Positions 42,336-53,605 of a stretch of 64,000 bases of DNA are shown piece after piece (the stretch's first letter is position 1; each line of letters opens with the position of its first letter). Where the stretch lies: NCBI RefSeq assembly GCF_000247695.1, contig NW_004624784.1, positions 12,104,813-12,168,812 of the forward strand, read 5' to 3'. The notes below the pieces were generated by a model, which saw only the letters and a program-made list of their open reading frames with translations, was not told where the DNA came from and ran no database searches. The position numbers and the translations under genes are program-made. This stretch comes from Heterocephalus glaber (taxonomy: Eukaryota > Chordata > Mammalia > Rodentia > Bathyergidae).

Positions 42336-42840
42336 TGTTGTGGACAGAATAATGCTTCTCCTCAAGGAAGTACAATGCCCTAATCCCTGGAACCTGTGAA
42401 TATGTTACTTCACGTAGCTAAAGAAACTTTTCAGATGTGATTAAGTTTACTGACCATAAGATAAAGAGACTATCTTGGATTATTGAGTAGGCTCAGTCTA
42501 ATATCAGGCCCTAAGAGCAGAGAACTTCATCAGCTCATGTCAGATATGTACAGCAAAAGAGAAAGGAGCAGAAAAGGGTGACAGAAGGGGAAGTCAGAGA
42601 GCTTTCAGGCATGATAAGGGACCTCAGTCCTGAGACCACAAGAAACCTGGAAGAGCTTAGACGCAATTCCCAGATCCTCCCTTTAGGGGTTCAGCTAGTT
42701 GACTCTTGATTTCAGTCTCATAACAGAACTAGTCAAGCCAACTTGAATCTCTGACCTTTAAATTGTGAGATAATAAATTTGTGTCATTTTACACTGTTAA
42801 TTTTATGGTAATTTGCTACAGTAGCAATAGAAAACTAATT
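42336..42840 (+). repeat. MaLR/MLT1-type LTR, nearly complete
   Basis: 'tgttgtggacagaataatgc', 'aatccctggaacctgtgaat', 'atgttacttcacgtagctaa', 'cagatgtgattaagtttact', 'tgtgagataataaatttgtg' and 'gtagcaatagaaaactaatt' follow this ancient LTR from end to end, with an AATAAA polyadenylation word at about 42772. No internal region. Confidence 0.78.
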
Positions 42841-42851
42841 ATCTTAGCTCT

Positions 42852-43165
42852 TCAGCTGCTGTTATAACAAAAATACCTTTGCCTGGTTAGCTAATGCAAC
42901 AGAAATTTATTTCTCACAGCCTTAGAAACTGGGAAGTCCAAGATCAAGGCACCAGCAGTTTCAGAGTCTGGTGAGGGCTGCTTCTCATAGAAGTACCTTC
43001 CCTGTATCCTCAAGGGGCAGAAGGGCAGAAAAGCAAGCAGGAACTCTAGCCTTTTTTGTAAAAGCACTAATCCCACTCATGAAGGCAAAGTCCTCATCCT
43101 TGGGAGGTAAGTTCCAACATATAAATATGGGAGGAGGGACTCCACATTCATGTTGTAGCACTAAT
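42852..43165 (-). repeat. MLT1-type LTR (antisense)
   Basis: 'gctgctgttataacaaaaat', 'acagaaatttatttctcaca', 'gaaactgggaagtccaagat', 'caaggcaccagcagtttcag', 'agcactaatcccactcatga' and 'ttccaacatataaatatggg' are reverse MLT1. It lies tail-to-tail with the preceding plus-strand LTR. Confidence 0.78.
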
Positions 43166-43194
43166 ATACCCCACTGATTGCCATTCAGAAAACT

Positions 43195-43670
43195 GCTGCT
43201 ATAAGATCAACCTGGCATGCAGTCCTTTTCAGGATTCCCAATTGCATACCATGTATGTCCCAGATCCTCATCCTGACCTTCAAGTCTGCCTCCAGTTTTT
43301 CTTTCCAGCTCATCTCCCATTGAAACCATCACTTAAAATATACTGGCACCTTCACATCCTCCAAAATCGCTCCAGCATCCCACCTCCAGGTCTGTGTTCA
43401 TTCTACATCCTCATCTGGAATTCCCTCTCCTTTCTCCTCTGCCAATCCAAACCTGAGCTCTGTCGAAATCTCCCACTAGCCCCTCCTCCAGGAGGAAGCC
43501 TCCAGGAGCCCTGCAGCCTGCACAGGTCTCTCCTACTTAATCCACTTGGCACTCAGCGCACTTGGCCTTGTGTTAGATTCTGGCTCTCTCCAACACCCTT
43601 CCCAATTTAAGGACAAAATCCATAGCTTTTGTTTCTCTAGCACAACTCTTGAGTACAAAGTAAGGGGTCA
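43195..43670 (+). repeat. L2 LINE fragment
   Basis: 'gcatgcagtccttttcagga', 'atcctgaccttcaagtctgc', 'gccaatccaaacctgagctc' and 'acttggcactcagcgcactt' have the wording of the L2 3' region. The 122-codon frame 43242-43610 is within it. Confidence 0.55.
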
Positions 43671-44299
43671 ACAGAAACGCACTGGGTTACAAACAAAAGA
43701 AAAATGTTTCCTCCGGGTGCGCTATCCAGCAGTAGGCCCCAAGTCTGAGGACCTGAAAGACCCTGGCTGCCAGGGGCCAGAGGCCAGGTGCCAAGAGATG
43801 GGGCAGAGGCCTCCACCAGGAGTCCCCTCTGAGTGTGCTGAGGTGTTGAGGGGACAAACACTCTTGAAGCATATAGCATCCCTGAGAAGATGCAGAGCAG
43901 GGACCCCTGAGCCAGACCAGAAACGAACCTGGAGCAGGAAGAGATGAGTCTGGAAGACTGTCCCCAAATCAGACTCAGGGAAGCAGAGAGCAGCAGAGGG
44001 ACACTAACAGAATATCCAATCTGGGCTCAGGGAGCAGGAAGGCGCTGCATTACCTGCAAACTAGCCCTTCCTGGCCTCCTTGGCAGTGCGAGGGGACGGT
44101 GCCAGTTCCACATGTCAGACACCATGAGGACTTGGGGAAGGGCTGAGAGGGAGGGTGGAGAGGAGATGAAGAAGGGGGAAGAAGGCTGGAAAGGCGAGGT
44201 GAGAGAAGACAGTCAGTGGGTGTGAAGAGGAGAGGGAAGGTGGGGACTTCTAATGGCCACTGTGAAACACTAGTCCCTAGACTGCCCTTAGCTCACTGG
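43671..44299. other. Unassigned noncoding sequence
   Basis: Purine-rich around 44120-44240. Open frames up to 133 codons are without domain. No repeat recognised. Confidence 0.4.
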
Positions 44300-44530
44300 G
44301 GTTAAGGTGAGGCGAAAATAAAGCACTCCCTAGCCCCATACCTACCACAACTAAGAAATTATGTAGAGTAATTAATCAAAAGCTAATGAGAAATGTGTTT
44401 TCTCTCTTAGCCTAGCCCCACATCATATTCTTATTAGCTGAGGTTATTACAATAGTAATCACGCGTGCTCCAGGCGCAAATTGGGTTTTTTGCTCCACTG
44501 CCACCAATTTAGAAAACCATTAGTGGCAAG
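44300..44530. promoter_or_regulatory. Candidate conserved noncoding element (homeodomain words)
   Basis: 'gaggcgaaaataaagcactc', 'tagagtaattaatcaaaagc' (TAATTAATCAAA at 44369-44380), 'tcatattcttattagctgag', 'acaatagtaatcacgcgtgc', 'ggcgcaaattgggttttttg' and 'accaatttagaaaaccatta'. It is repeat-free with retained CpGs in an AT-rich setting, which suggests constraint. Confidence 0.48.
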
Positions 44531-45684
44531 ATAAAGCCCCCATGCCTCACACCAGGCCAAGCTGGGTAAAACTGCTGCTGGTCCCTACTCCAACAGCCAC
44601 ACATCATTGTCCAGAGCACTCCCAGAGCACCCAGAACTCTCCTGGGGGGACTGACAGACCAAAAAGGCCAAACACTGGAAAGGATGGGAGGTGCTAGGCT
44701 TGGGGTGGGACCTTTCATGACCAGTGACAGCCCTCATGACATGATGCATAAAGCTGAGCTTGCCTCTAGGGTCCAAGTCATCCCAATTTTCTCTTGAGCC
44801 CTTCTCAACTCAGAACCTGACTCTGGAAGGAGTTAGCTAATCCCTGGCTCCCACACACAGGTTTGCAATCAGGGGCTGACCCTTAAAAAAGCTTCCACTA
44901 GTAAAAAGAAGAGTAATGTAGCAATCTCATAAAGCTAAATGTACTCGGCTTAAACAATGTTCTTAATTCTGAAACTGTCCTTCCTATTTTGTTCATACAT
45001 ACACGTGTGTGTCAGGTATGTGTATATATTATTATATATATATTTTTATGTACACATGTGAACTTACATAGCAATTACTCAAGTCTCAGTTACAAGGGAT
45101 GGATTTAAATTGCTATTGTGAAACTGCAGATGTGTTGGTTCGGGTAACGAGGAGTTACAGGAGTAAAACTAGAATGTCAAATGGCATTGTCAGGCCTCTC
45201 ATTTTCTCTCTCTTTACATTGCCCTTGTTGTCTCTTACTCAGTCTGTGCCATCTTCCTGGATGGGTCATGGGAAGAATGACCCCTGGGTCATAGCCAAAG
45301 GCTGCTCTGGGCTTACATTCCAAGGAGGAAGATTTTCTGTCTCCTTCAACATCTGGAGACACAGTCTGGGGCACACTCTGACTGTCCCACCTTGGGTCAT
45401 CATTCTGTGGCCAATGGCTGTAGGCAAGGATACCACGTTGGCCAGGCCTTAGTCATGATGTTACTTCTGAAGCCAAGTTCTGTCCTCCTCCCTACTGGAA
45501 CAAAGGAATATTCAGTGTCTCAAAGGAAGTAGAGATATGTAACCAAAAAAGAAGGATAAGGGATGCTGGGGAGAGGAAGACAACAGGCAACTACTACACC
45601 TGGAAAATTAAAAAAACAAGATGTGCACCCTCCACCTGCCTCTGCAAAATTCTTTCTGAAAGTCAAAGGCTGGCTACCAGAAAT
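44531..45684. other. Unassigned; AT/GT low-complexity patch at about 45000-45060
   Basis: 44880-44990 has 'taaagctaaatgtactcggc' and 'ttaaacaatgttcttaattc', which may be a small constrained stretch. A TG/TA-rich patch with TATATATATT follows. No repeat family or exon is recognised in the rest. Confidence 0.35.
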
Positions 45685-46020
45685 ATCAAAGCTCATTTTC
45701 TCTTTTTTTTAAAAAAAATTTATTACTCTTCACGCTGAATTGTTTGTCATTTTATAAATAGGCCATAACATCCGTTTTCTTATCCATGGGCATCTATGTT
45801 ATTTCCAACTTTCTTAGATTCTAACAATCCAGCTATGATCATCCTTGTGCATTTTCTTGTACACACATGCACAGGTTTCTCTAGAGTTTTGCTTGTTAAG
45901 CTTTAATGATCATGAGTCACCTAAGAAATCTTGTTAACCACAGATCTAACTCAGACGATACCTGTGAACTGTAGTTCCACCCAAGTCCACAGGTGATACT
46001 CATCAAAGCTCATTTTCTCT
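45685..46020 (-). mobile_element. Retroposed insertion with perfect 19-bp target duplication
   Basis: atcaaagctcattttctct is found at 45685-45703 and again at 46002-46020. The insert at 45704-46001 starts with a T tract on the plus strand, so it reads on the minus strand and ends in poly(A). Its poly(A)-proximal half reads as old L1 ORF2-end sequence; its far half resembles a MER5-type hAT fragment. So two old repeat types lie within one retroposition unit. Confidence 0.75.
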
Positions 46021-46074
46021 AAATACTTCTTCCAGGATTCTCACAGAAGAAAGCTCCATTACCCTAACTCAAGC
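46021..46074. other. Unassigned short spacer
   Basis: Flank between the insertion and the next candidate element. No feature is seen. Confidence 0.3.
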
Positions 46075-46215
46075 AGCGAATGAGCTGAGGGTATACACTT
46101 ATCTGTCTCATTGGCTGAGCCAAACATCAGAGGGCTTCTCTATGACATTATAATAGATTGACAAATCCTCCAACCCATTACTAATTACTCTGCACTGAAA
46201 ACCAAGGTGCAAATC
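46075..46215. promoter_or_regulatory. Candidate conserved noncoding element
   Basis: 'gcgaatgagctgagggtata', 'ttggctgagccaaacatcag' (a TTGGCTGAGCCAA NFI-like palindrome at about 46110-46122), 'cattataatagattgacaaa' and 'acccattactaattactctg'. Repeat-free. Confidence 0.42.
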
Positions 46216-47424
46216 TAGGTGGGTCTCAAAGCCTTAGTGCTGAGGATAAAGTCATTGGGCACCAATTCCTCTAAATACCAAGGGGCCTAAAGACCTAATA
46301 GAAATCCAGCAAAGACACCTTAACACACTTGCAGAACACTTAGCCCTTGGGCAAAATGGCCTCCATTGGCCTCACAGTGTGAGCTTGTCCTTGGAGGCTC
46401 CAAATCATTTCAATTTTAGTATATATGCTGCCGAATCCAGCACAGCTCCTCCAAATCAGTAAGTCAGAAATGGTCAGGACATCTTTCTCATAAGAGTACT
46501 GGTTTGGTTATTTCTATCATTTATTATTATTTAGTTCTTTGAGCCTGTTGCCCACAGAAGTTGTCCCATGTAGTAAACTGCTCCTATCTATATAGAGAGG
46601 GATTTGAACCAAATGCATACAGGTGTCAGGCCAGCCAGAAGGAATCATGTCGGTGGGTTGCCTGAGAGTGCTGTGGGCATTTAGAGGAAGAAGGGGGGTG
46701 GGGGGCAGACTCAGTGGAGGAGATGACTGCTCCAGTCTGAAAGGATAGAGGAAAATTATGACAAAGAAGGTAGGGCGCTCCATACCAAGGCAATGGCCCA
46801 GGGAGAAGTCTGGAGACAGTAATACTAAGGTAGGAAGCTACCTCTCCTGAATCTAGAAAAGGCCAGAGTTGGAATGGGCCTCCCTTCTGGGCCATCTGCC
46901 TCTTCTTCTAGGGATCCATGGGAGAAGGGATCCCTAAGAACCTGTCCCTGGAGAATCTTGGGCCTGTGACATCCTCAGCAGGACCATTCATGTAATGTCC
47001 CCCTCCTGCCACCTCCCTTTATCTGCCTCTCCAGGTTGGCCTAGGCTCAGTGCTACTAATTAGCAGCAATCAGCTCAGCTCTCCTAGCCCCACCCTCTGG
47101 CAGGAGAGGCTGATCACTGAGGCTTCCTCTCTCTCCTGCAGGGAAGGCACAGCAGGAAGCTGGAGGCAGGGGGCAAAGGGAGGGAGCAGCAGCTCTGCGG
47201 GATGGCTGAGGTGGATAACAGAGAAAGAATGGAGGTGTTCAGTGAAGCTCAAGGAGCTTCAGGCCTCTCTGGCTCCTGCTTGGGTGGAGCCTCTGCAATA
47301 ACAAGAATTCCTAGCAAGAAAGTGGTTGTAAAAGCCGTTTTCCCATAGTGTCTCATTAGTTTAGTCCCTGAGCAGCTATGGCAGACAAGTATTAACAGCA
47401 GCAGCAGTATCATTTAATGCCTTT
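46216..47424. other. Unassigned noncoding sequence
   Basis: No repeat or exon recognised. 47290-47400 has mixed AT-rich words but is not convincing. Short (AGC) run at about 47398-47410. Confidence 0.38.
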
Positions 47425-47550
47425 TTTTCCTTGCTCAACTCTAAGATTCACAAAGGAAGGGACCATGTTCATCCTGTTCCCTCTATGTATCTTCAGCACT
47501 ACATAAAGTGCCCAGTACAGAGTTGACATTCAACAAATAGTTGCTGGGTA
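47425..47550 (+). repeat. L2 LINE 3' fragment
   Basis: 'ggaagggaccatgttcatcc', 'tatgtatcttcagcactaca', 'taaagtgcccagtacagagt' and 'tgacattcaacaaatagttg' match the L2 3' end. Confidence 0.7.
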
Positions 47551-47574
47551 GGTGGGTGGATGGAAGCATAGGAC

Positions 47575-47710
47575 AGGCAGGCAGAAAGGTAGATGGTAGA
47601 TTACCCAATTTTACAGATTAAGAAATTGAGGAAGAGAGGAAAAAGTGACTTATAAAAGAGCAATCAGGCAGCTAGTAGCAGATCAGTACCAAGTCCCAGT
47701 TCACTGCCTC
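47575..47710 (-). repeat. MIR SINE fragment (antisense)
   Basis: 'acccaattttacagattaag', 'aaattgaggaagagaggaaa', 'aatcaggcagctagtagcag' and 'accaagtcccagttcactgc' are reverse MIR. Confidence 0.75.
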
Positions 47711-48363
47711 CCCATCTGGCATGCCTCCCAACCCCCAAAACCATCTCTCTCCCTTAACTTCTTGAATATGCCCTGCCAAGAAAAGTCCATCCTACTGAAG
47801 TTCTGATTCCAATGCTCCCTTGCCAGTATAGCTCCCATGGTAGCTCCCTGGATCGATCCCCACAGCCCAGTGACCATGGATGAGAGACAAGGCAGCCCTG
47901 TTTGGTCATCACCATTCTGGTAAAACCTGATTGCTGGCTGTAAAGGGGAAAATAGAAAATGGCATCTGAGCAGGAGCCCCCACAGAAGAATGGATATCCC
48001 TGGTGCAGGGTGGCAGCACAGGCCTTGGAACCACATGGATGCTAGCTAACAACCCCAGATCCTTCCCTCCCACAAACACCCGCTTCTGCCCCATTGTTGG
48101 TTTGCTCACCAGAAGCCCACCCTTCCCCCCTCGTCCTCTCCATGTCAGGGACCTGAGCTGCCAGCTCCCCAGTCTCAGATTCCTATCACCACCACCATGG
48201 ATGAATGATGCACGTGTTGTCCCTCTGGGTGTTCAATTACATGGGACGATGAGTGAAGCCTTAGCCTTATCCTAGACTCCGTGGCATCTTCATTGCTCTG
48301 GAACCTGAAGCCCCCAGCATAAACACAGACTAGACCCCAGCCCTGTCCCCTCCTACCCTAACC
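47711..48363. other. Unassigned noncoding sequence
   Basis: No repeat recognised. The 111-codon minus frame at 47701-48036 has no domain. Confidence 0.4.
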
Positions 48364-48466
48364 AGAAGTTTCCTGGGCTGGGGATTTAGCTCAGTGGGAC
48401 CACACCTGCCTCACAAGTGCAAGGTCCTGAGTTCGATCCCTGGTACCAAAAAGAAAGAAGTTTCCT
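48364..48466 (+). repeat. ID-like SINE with perfect 11-bp target duplication
   Basis: The body at about 48375-48455 has 'gggctggggatttagctcag', A box tagctcagtgg, B box gagttcgatcc, 'ctggtaccaaaaa' tail. agaagtttcct is at 48364-48374 and 48456-48466. Pol III boxes are intact. Confidence 0.92.
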
Positions 48467-49309
48467 TGCTACAACCTCCCTGCTTCACCTACCACCACGC
48501 CCACTGTCCGAGGGCCAGGAGCTCTTCCTGAGCACCTAGTTCTGCCACTGTACTATCTCCAACACCAAGACAGGGTGCTTTCTCCTTCAACTCTCTTCAC
48601 AGCAAGTCTTGTCACTTCCCAGAAACTACTCACAGGTTTCTCACATAGACCCAGGGCAGGCCATCTTCTCCCTGCTGTACTTGTTGTCCCTCGTTCCCTT
48701 TAGTTTTCTAAAACCCCAGACTTCTTTGCCCAGACCAAGCAGGGCCTTTTACTTCAAGCCTAGCAGACCTATGAGGCCTTTTTGGATTTCAAGGAGCATG
48801 TGCATAGAAAAAGGACCCATAGCTAGAGGGGCCCCTGGGCACAGAAAACTTGAAATTCACTGCCTGGAGGCCCCATCCTACCTTCCACCCTGCTTTGACA
48901 GGTTCAGTCTACTGTAACTCAGTGTGAATTTTGATTCTTCCTGCCTGGTCTGGCATGTATGTGAATTTCAAGGGATTTACCACTTAAATCACCTCACACT
49001 GTAGAATTCGGTCCCTTCCTCTTCAGCACAAGGCATGGCCTCATCACCTCACACCTCCACGAGGGGCTTAGTATTCTAGCAGGGGTAGCCATTATCTTTG
49101 CCACCAGCCTCCAAAACAGAGCCTCTGGGCTGTGGCCTATGCAGCCCTCACAGGTATACTAGGTGGCAACTGGATTCTACACACAGAAGATGCCATGTCA
49201 ATGCTATGACCAGTTTGGGGTCAGAGGGCCTGCAGTCACAGCAGGTAGAACCGAGAACCCTGGTAAAAGTGGGGCTCCCCCAGAGTCCTGGAGTTAAGGA
49301 ACCCAAAGA
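48467..49309. other. Unassigned noncoding sequence
   Basis: Open frame 48609-48917 (102 codons) has no domain. No repeat recognised. Confidence 0.4.
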
Positions 49310-49545
49310 GACCATTTGATTCAGCCAATGATTCAAAAAACTACTGCTTTAGCTCCTTCCATGTACCCAATATGGAAAATACAAAGAGACAAGATACGAC
49401 CCCCTGGGGTGATACTAGATTCCCTGCGCTCTACAGAAGAGGCAACTGGGGCCAGAAAGGTTCATGTCTAAGGTCAAACAGTTGGTAAATGAAGGAGAGG
49501 AACTAAATGAAACTCAAGTGCCCTGGCTTCTTGGGTTGGTTTAAG
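49310..49545 (-). repeat. L2 and MIR antisense fragments
   Basis: About 49315-49405 ('agctccttccatgtacccaa', 'tatggaaaatacaaagagac') is L2-like antisense. About 49430-49540 ('agaagaggcaactggggcca', 'aggtcaaacagttggtaaat', 'gaaggagaggaactaaatga') is antisense MIR. Confidence 0.6.
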
Positions 49546-49734
49546 CATTCATGGTTGCATATGCCTCCAGAGTAGTGGTCCCAAGTGCGACTCCACAGGC
49601 CACCCTCAATTTCAGCCTCTGTGCCCTACTCTAGATGGGGCAGGAAGGGTTTCCTATGAGTAGGTAGACACTAGCATCATCCAGTCTCTGTTTTGCCTGG
49701 GGCACATACAGGGCTCCTGGCAGAGAAGGGCAGA
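49546..49734. other. Unassigned noncoding sequence
   Basis: No feature recognised. Confidence 0.35.
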
Positions 49735-49860
49735 AGAAAAGCTGGGAAGCCACAGCCTGTGCATGCAAATGAGGCAGCTGCATAATTAATTAATATCAAA
49801 CAGTTTCATTAAGAGATGGAGCTTTCCGGCTGTTTGTCTTTAAAAAAAAAATTGAAACAG
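49735..49860. promoter_or_regulatory. Candidate enhancer-like element (octamer, E-box, TAATTA cluster)
   Basis: In 35 bases there is an octamer atgcaaat (49763-49770), an E-box cagctg (49775-49780) and a homeodomain cluster taattaattaat (49783-49794). This is followed by 'atatcaaacagtttcattaa' and 'gctttccggctgtttgtctt'. The clustering of three different factor-type motifs and lack of a repeat match make it one of the stronger regulatory candidates. Confidence 0.5.
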
Positions 49861-50489
49861 CAGGGAAGGGACAGAGAATAGAGGTTTAGACTCCTCAGTC
49901 CCAACTCAGAAGTTAATATTTTGCCCTCTGGGGGTGGTGACAAGATCTGTTAGGAGAAGAGTTGGCCTAGGATGGCTTCAGCCCCCAAATTTTAGACTGG
50001 AAGTCCTCTTATCCTTCCTGACAGGGATGATGCACCCACAACTGTCAGCCCCCTAAGAACTGCACCAGCCACCTCCATCTGGGCCTCCTCCAAGAGCAGA
50101 GGTTTGGGGAGCAAGGTGGCCATTGTTATCCCAGAACAGTAGAGCCAGAGCTCACTGGGGACAGATTCCCAGCATTTGAGTAGTGGCTTCCCCAGGGAGG
50201 GGACAGGTGTTCTGTACGGTCTCAAAGCTCAGAGGCTTTGCCTCCAAAATGGTCTCAAAGCACCAGGAAACAGAGAGAATCTGGAAAACCAAACCAGGGG
50301 ACCAGTTTATCCCTTAACCTCCAGCCCCAACACCCTACACTACTCTTTTTCTCTAAAATAGAAAGGCGGAGACAGAAGGATGGGGAGTTCCTTGCCAAGC
50401 CTTTTGGACCTGGTGCCACAGCCTGGAGCTTCTGTGGGTACCAGGCATGGGTGTGGTCCTCACTTGTCCTGGCTAAATTCCCATGGGCA
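49861..50489. other. Unassigned noncoding sequence
   Basis: Overlapping frames at 50238-50705 and 50255-50614 oppose each other and show no domain. Confidence 0.4.
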
Positions 50490-50925
50490 GAGAAGTCACT
50501 TCTCAGAAGAAATCCTCCCAACTCTTCATCGTCTGGCTCTGCTTCCCTCTCTAGCGATCTCCCTATATTCACCCTGTGCCCCATCCATATCACTTTCTGC
50601 TCCCCAGCAGCCATGGCCTCTCACACTTCTTACCCTCTCGGTCTTACCTGTCTGGCACACTCCCCAGCTTTTAGAGCCCAGTATAAATATCCCCTCTGCT
50701 GTTAAGACTTCCCCAACTCTCACGCTTCCTGTCTCTCCCATCCCTACAAGGTTAAGTATTTTCTTCCCTGTTCTCTGCATAACCTATGTTGTTATTATTT
50801 GTTTACTTGTCAGATTCTGGCAATGAAAATGCACTCCTTGAGGGCAGGTACCATATCTTTCTTCATCTCTGAATCATTGAGACCTGGGCTAAACTTTAAA
50901 AGTTTGTCCAATGAATATGTGAATA
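50490..50925 (+). repeat. L2 LINE 3' end, long fragment
   Basis: 'ctggctctgcttccctctct', 'ccgtctggcacactccccag'-like text, 'gcataacctatgttgttatt', 'aatgcactccttgagggcag' and 'gtaccatatctttcttcatc' run in L2 3' order and end at 'gtccaatgaatatgtgaat'. Confidence 0.65.
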
Positions 50926-51675
50926 ATTCTTTTAAACTGGAAATGATCACAGACACCTCATCCAAATGCCAGACTCTTGACAAACGTCTCAACCATTCAG
51001 AACAAGAAGTCTATTCTCTTCCTGAATATATATCAAATCCCTGTGACACAGAACGGGTAGGAGTGGTAAAAATGACCCACAATGGGTTGGGTTTGCAGAT
51101 CATGAACCCAAAGACAAATGCCAGTCCCTACTGGGGTGATACCTTATGCTGAGCAGCTGAGCACAGAGCACCGCAAAGGCTAAGGGTGGTGGGGTGAGCC
51201 CCAGGATCCTCTTCCTGAGCTGGTGGGCACACTGTTCAGAACAGGGGGTGGTCAAAGAGATCCCAGTGCCTCTAGACTTCCCACTCAAGACTGCTTCCCA
51301 CATCACGAGCCCAGGCAGCTTCTGCGCAGACCTGCCCTCTGGCCAAACCTCCACAGCTCTGCCTCCCCACCCCAAGGCCTTTGCCTCAGGACCCTCCCTT
51401 CTACCTCTCTATCCTCTTTCTTCTTCCGTACCTGCTGACCCTTGTGGCTTCTGTCTTCCCTGAGATGGCCAGAAGGGAGAGGATCCATTCTAAATTAACA
51501 AGGTTACTAGCAGTTAATTATCTGAGGTATCATTGTAATTGAAAAGAAAAAGAAGAGGCTCATAAACACTCCCAGCCTCCCATTCTGCCTCCCAATACTG
51601 GAGAGGCGGTGACAAAGAACCCTCTCCCCCACACAAGCCCCCGCCTGGACCACCATCTCTGCACTCTCAGCTTTC
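50926..51675. other. Mostly unassigned; AT-rich patch 51480-51550
   Basis: 51340-51470 is C/T-rich and may be another L2 piece. 51485-51545 ('attctaaattaacaaggtta', 'ctagcagttaattatctgag') is a short repeat-free AT-rich patch with a TTAATTA word. Confidence 0.35.
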
Positions 51676-51715
<40 letters not shown>

Positions 51716-51722
51716 GCACACC
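51676..51722 (+). repeat. (CA)n microsatellite
   Basis: Nearly pure CA run ending in CGCACGCACACC. Confidence 0.96.
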
Positions 51723-53605
51723 ACTTTCTCAGGGAGATTCAGGAGGTGAAACCAGACCCAAGGAGAGCTAGCTGCCTGCCCCACAGACACTCCAGAGAGG
51801 CTCAGTAGCAGCCATAAAGATGCAGAGAGATTTATTTCATACTGGGAGTATGCAAGGTGGAGGCACAAACCTAAGGCCTCACATCATTATTTTTAGTGAT
51901 TTTTTTTCAACCTCAGATTGTCCTGTTCTTCTACAATTAAGGATGCTGGGTATATGTCAGCAATATTGATTTTTTTTTTTTTATACCAAATTTGCTGCCA
52001 ACAGAGATACACTGTGGCCAGGGTTCACTCCCTTTTCCTCCTTCTCTCCTCCTGCCCCTGCCAGGGCTATAGGCTAAGGGCTGCAGGGAGGAATGGTACA
52101 TGTTGAGCACACAAGAGTGGCCCCTCCCAGGCTGCGGTGCCACCCCAGCACCTGCGTAGTCCCTTGGGAGAGTCCCATGTGCTGAAGTCCTTACCAGAGA
52201 GCATCTCCTCAGACAACTCCTTCTGTTACTGAGACCCTTGGAAGGAGCCCCAGACTGCTTGGAAGGCTCACACAGTGGGAGACCTGATCTTCCAGAAGCC
52301 TCCTCTTCTCATCATATTGTCACTGTTCAGGGTAAAGCAGGAGGAGCAGCACCTGAGAAAAGCCCCAAATCCCTCTACTCTCCCCCAGGGCAGGAGCAAA
52401 TGGTCATTTCACACCCAGGAGCCTTAGCAAAGGTGCTTCTGGGTGTCTGATGTGAGCCACAGGGTGTGGGTGCTGGCAGGACGATGCATGAAGATGGACT
52501 GAGAGCTCCCAGTGTGCAGGCAGCACCCAGCTGCTTCAAGCCTTGGAGCTGTGCTGACTCCCCCCACCCTCCAGCTACCCTGCCTGGCCCCTTCTCCCTT
52601 CCCTTTTCCTATCCCTCAGCAAGGCCCTGGCTTCCTCTGCCTCAGCAAAGGCCCTCTATCTGCTGCTGCCCCGCTATCCTGAGCAGAACCCATCATGTTC
52701 CTAGGGTACTCCGGGAATTGCAGAAGATGTAATGGAGCCAACTGGGGCCCTTTGGGATGACCATTGGCTCCCTGCAGGGCACACATGGGTTCCACAATGT
52801 ACTGTATTCCAGGTAGCTCTTCTTTGGTCCAGAAGCAGGGGCGCAGCTTTTCCAGGGGGAGTCAGAAGCCCACTGCCCTGGAAGGGGGAGTAAGCAACTG
52901 GCCCTTCGATTGCCCAGCAATCTCTGCTTCCCAGAGGCTGTGGGAAACCCAGGGGAATATGCAGCTTGGTTTGAGGGGGAAAAAAAAACTGAAAAGGGGA
53001 AAACTCTATTTCACTGCTAGAAATCATGTCTGGCAACAGTCTCCCAAATTCAGACCTCAGAATCTATCCCCACCATAGGGCAAGGGGCAGCCGGAGCACA
53101 GAGGAGGTGGGACTGCTGCCAGGAAGAGCCCTCGCAGGGCTCAAGTAGGAGACTCAATGGGGCTGGCCAAGGGCTCAGCCCATCAGTAATCGAGCTCCCT
53201 CATGTGGTCTTAAGGCTTGAGCAAGGACATCTGGAACGGATTTATAACCACTGCCTGCCTGGTGGGACCCACCAGAGAATGGCCTTCTTTCCTGTGGTAC
53301 AGAACATAGGTCACAACAACCAGGCCCTATTCTAAAGAGTCCTGCATGGATCCAACCAATCCCAGTCCCAGGAGCCCACAAGAGACATCTGTGGGAATGC
53401 AGGGACCACTGAACTGCAGCAAGCTGACCCCCTAAGGTCCTGCTGCAGCATGTAGACTCCACTAGCCACAGGGGGAGAAGCAGGTTGGGGTCTGCTTCTG
53501 GACAGAGTCAGCCCCTTCAAGATCTCAATCTAGTCAGAGCAAGAAATAAAAATACAGGACAAAGAAGCACAAACTTGGAGTGTTCACTGTCCAGTAGCAG
53601 AAGGT
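51723..53605. other. Unassigned noncoding sequence
   Basis: 51830-52010 has T-rich and AT-rich words ('ttatttttagtgattttttt', 'gtcagcaatattgatttttt') of uncertain meaning. The remainder is G/C-moderate without repeats or exons I can name. Confidence 0.38.

Noticed and set aside
45000..45060. TATA-box promoter at the TATATATATT patch
   Set aside because: Low-complexity TG/TA sequence with no downstream exon or CpG context.
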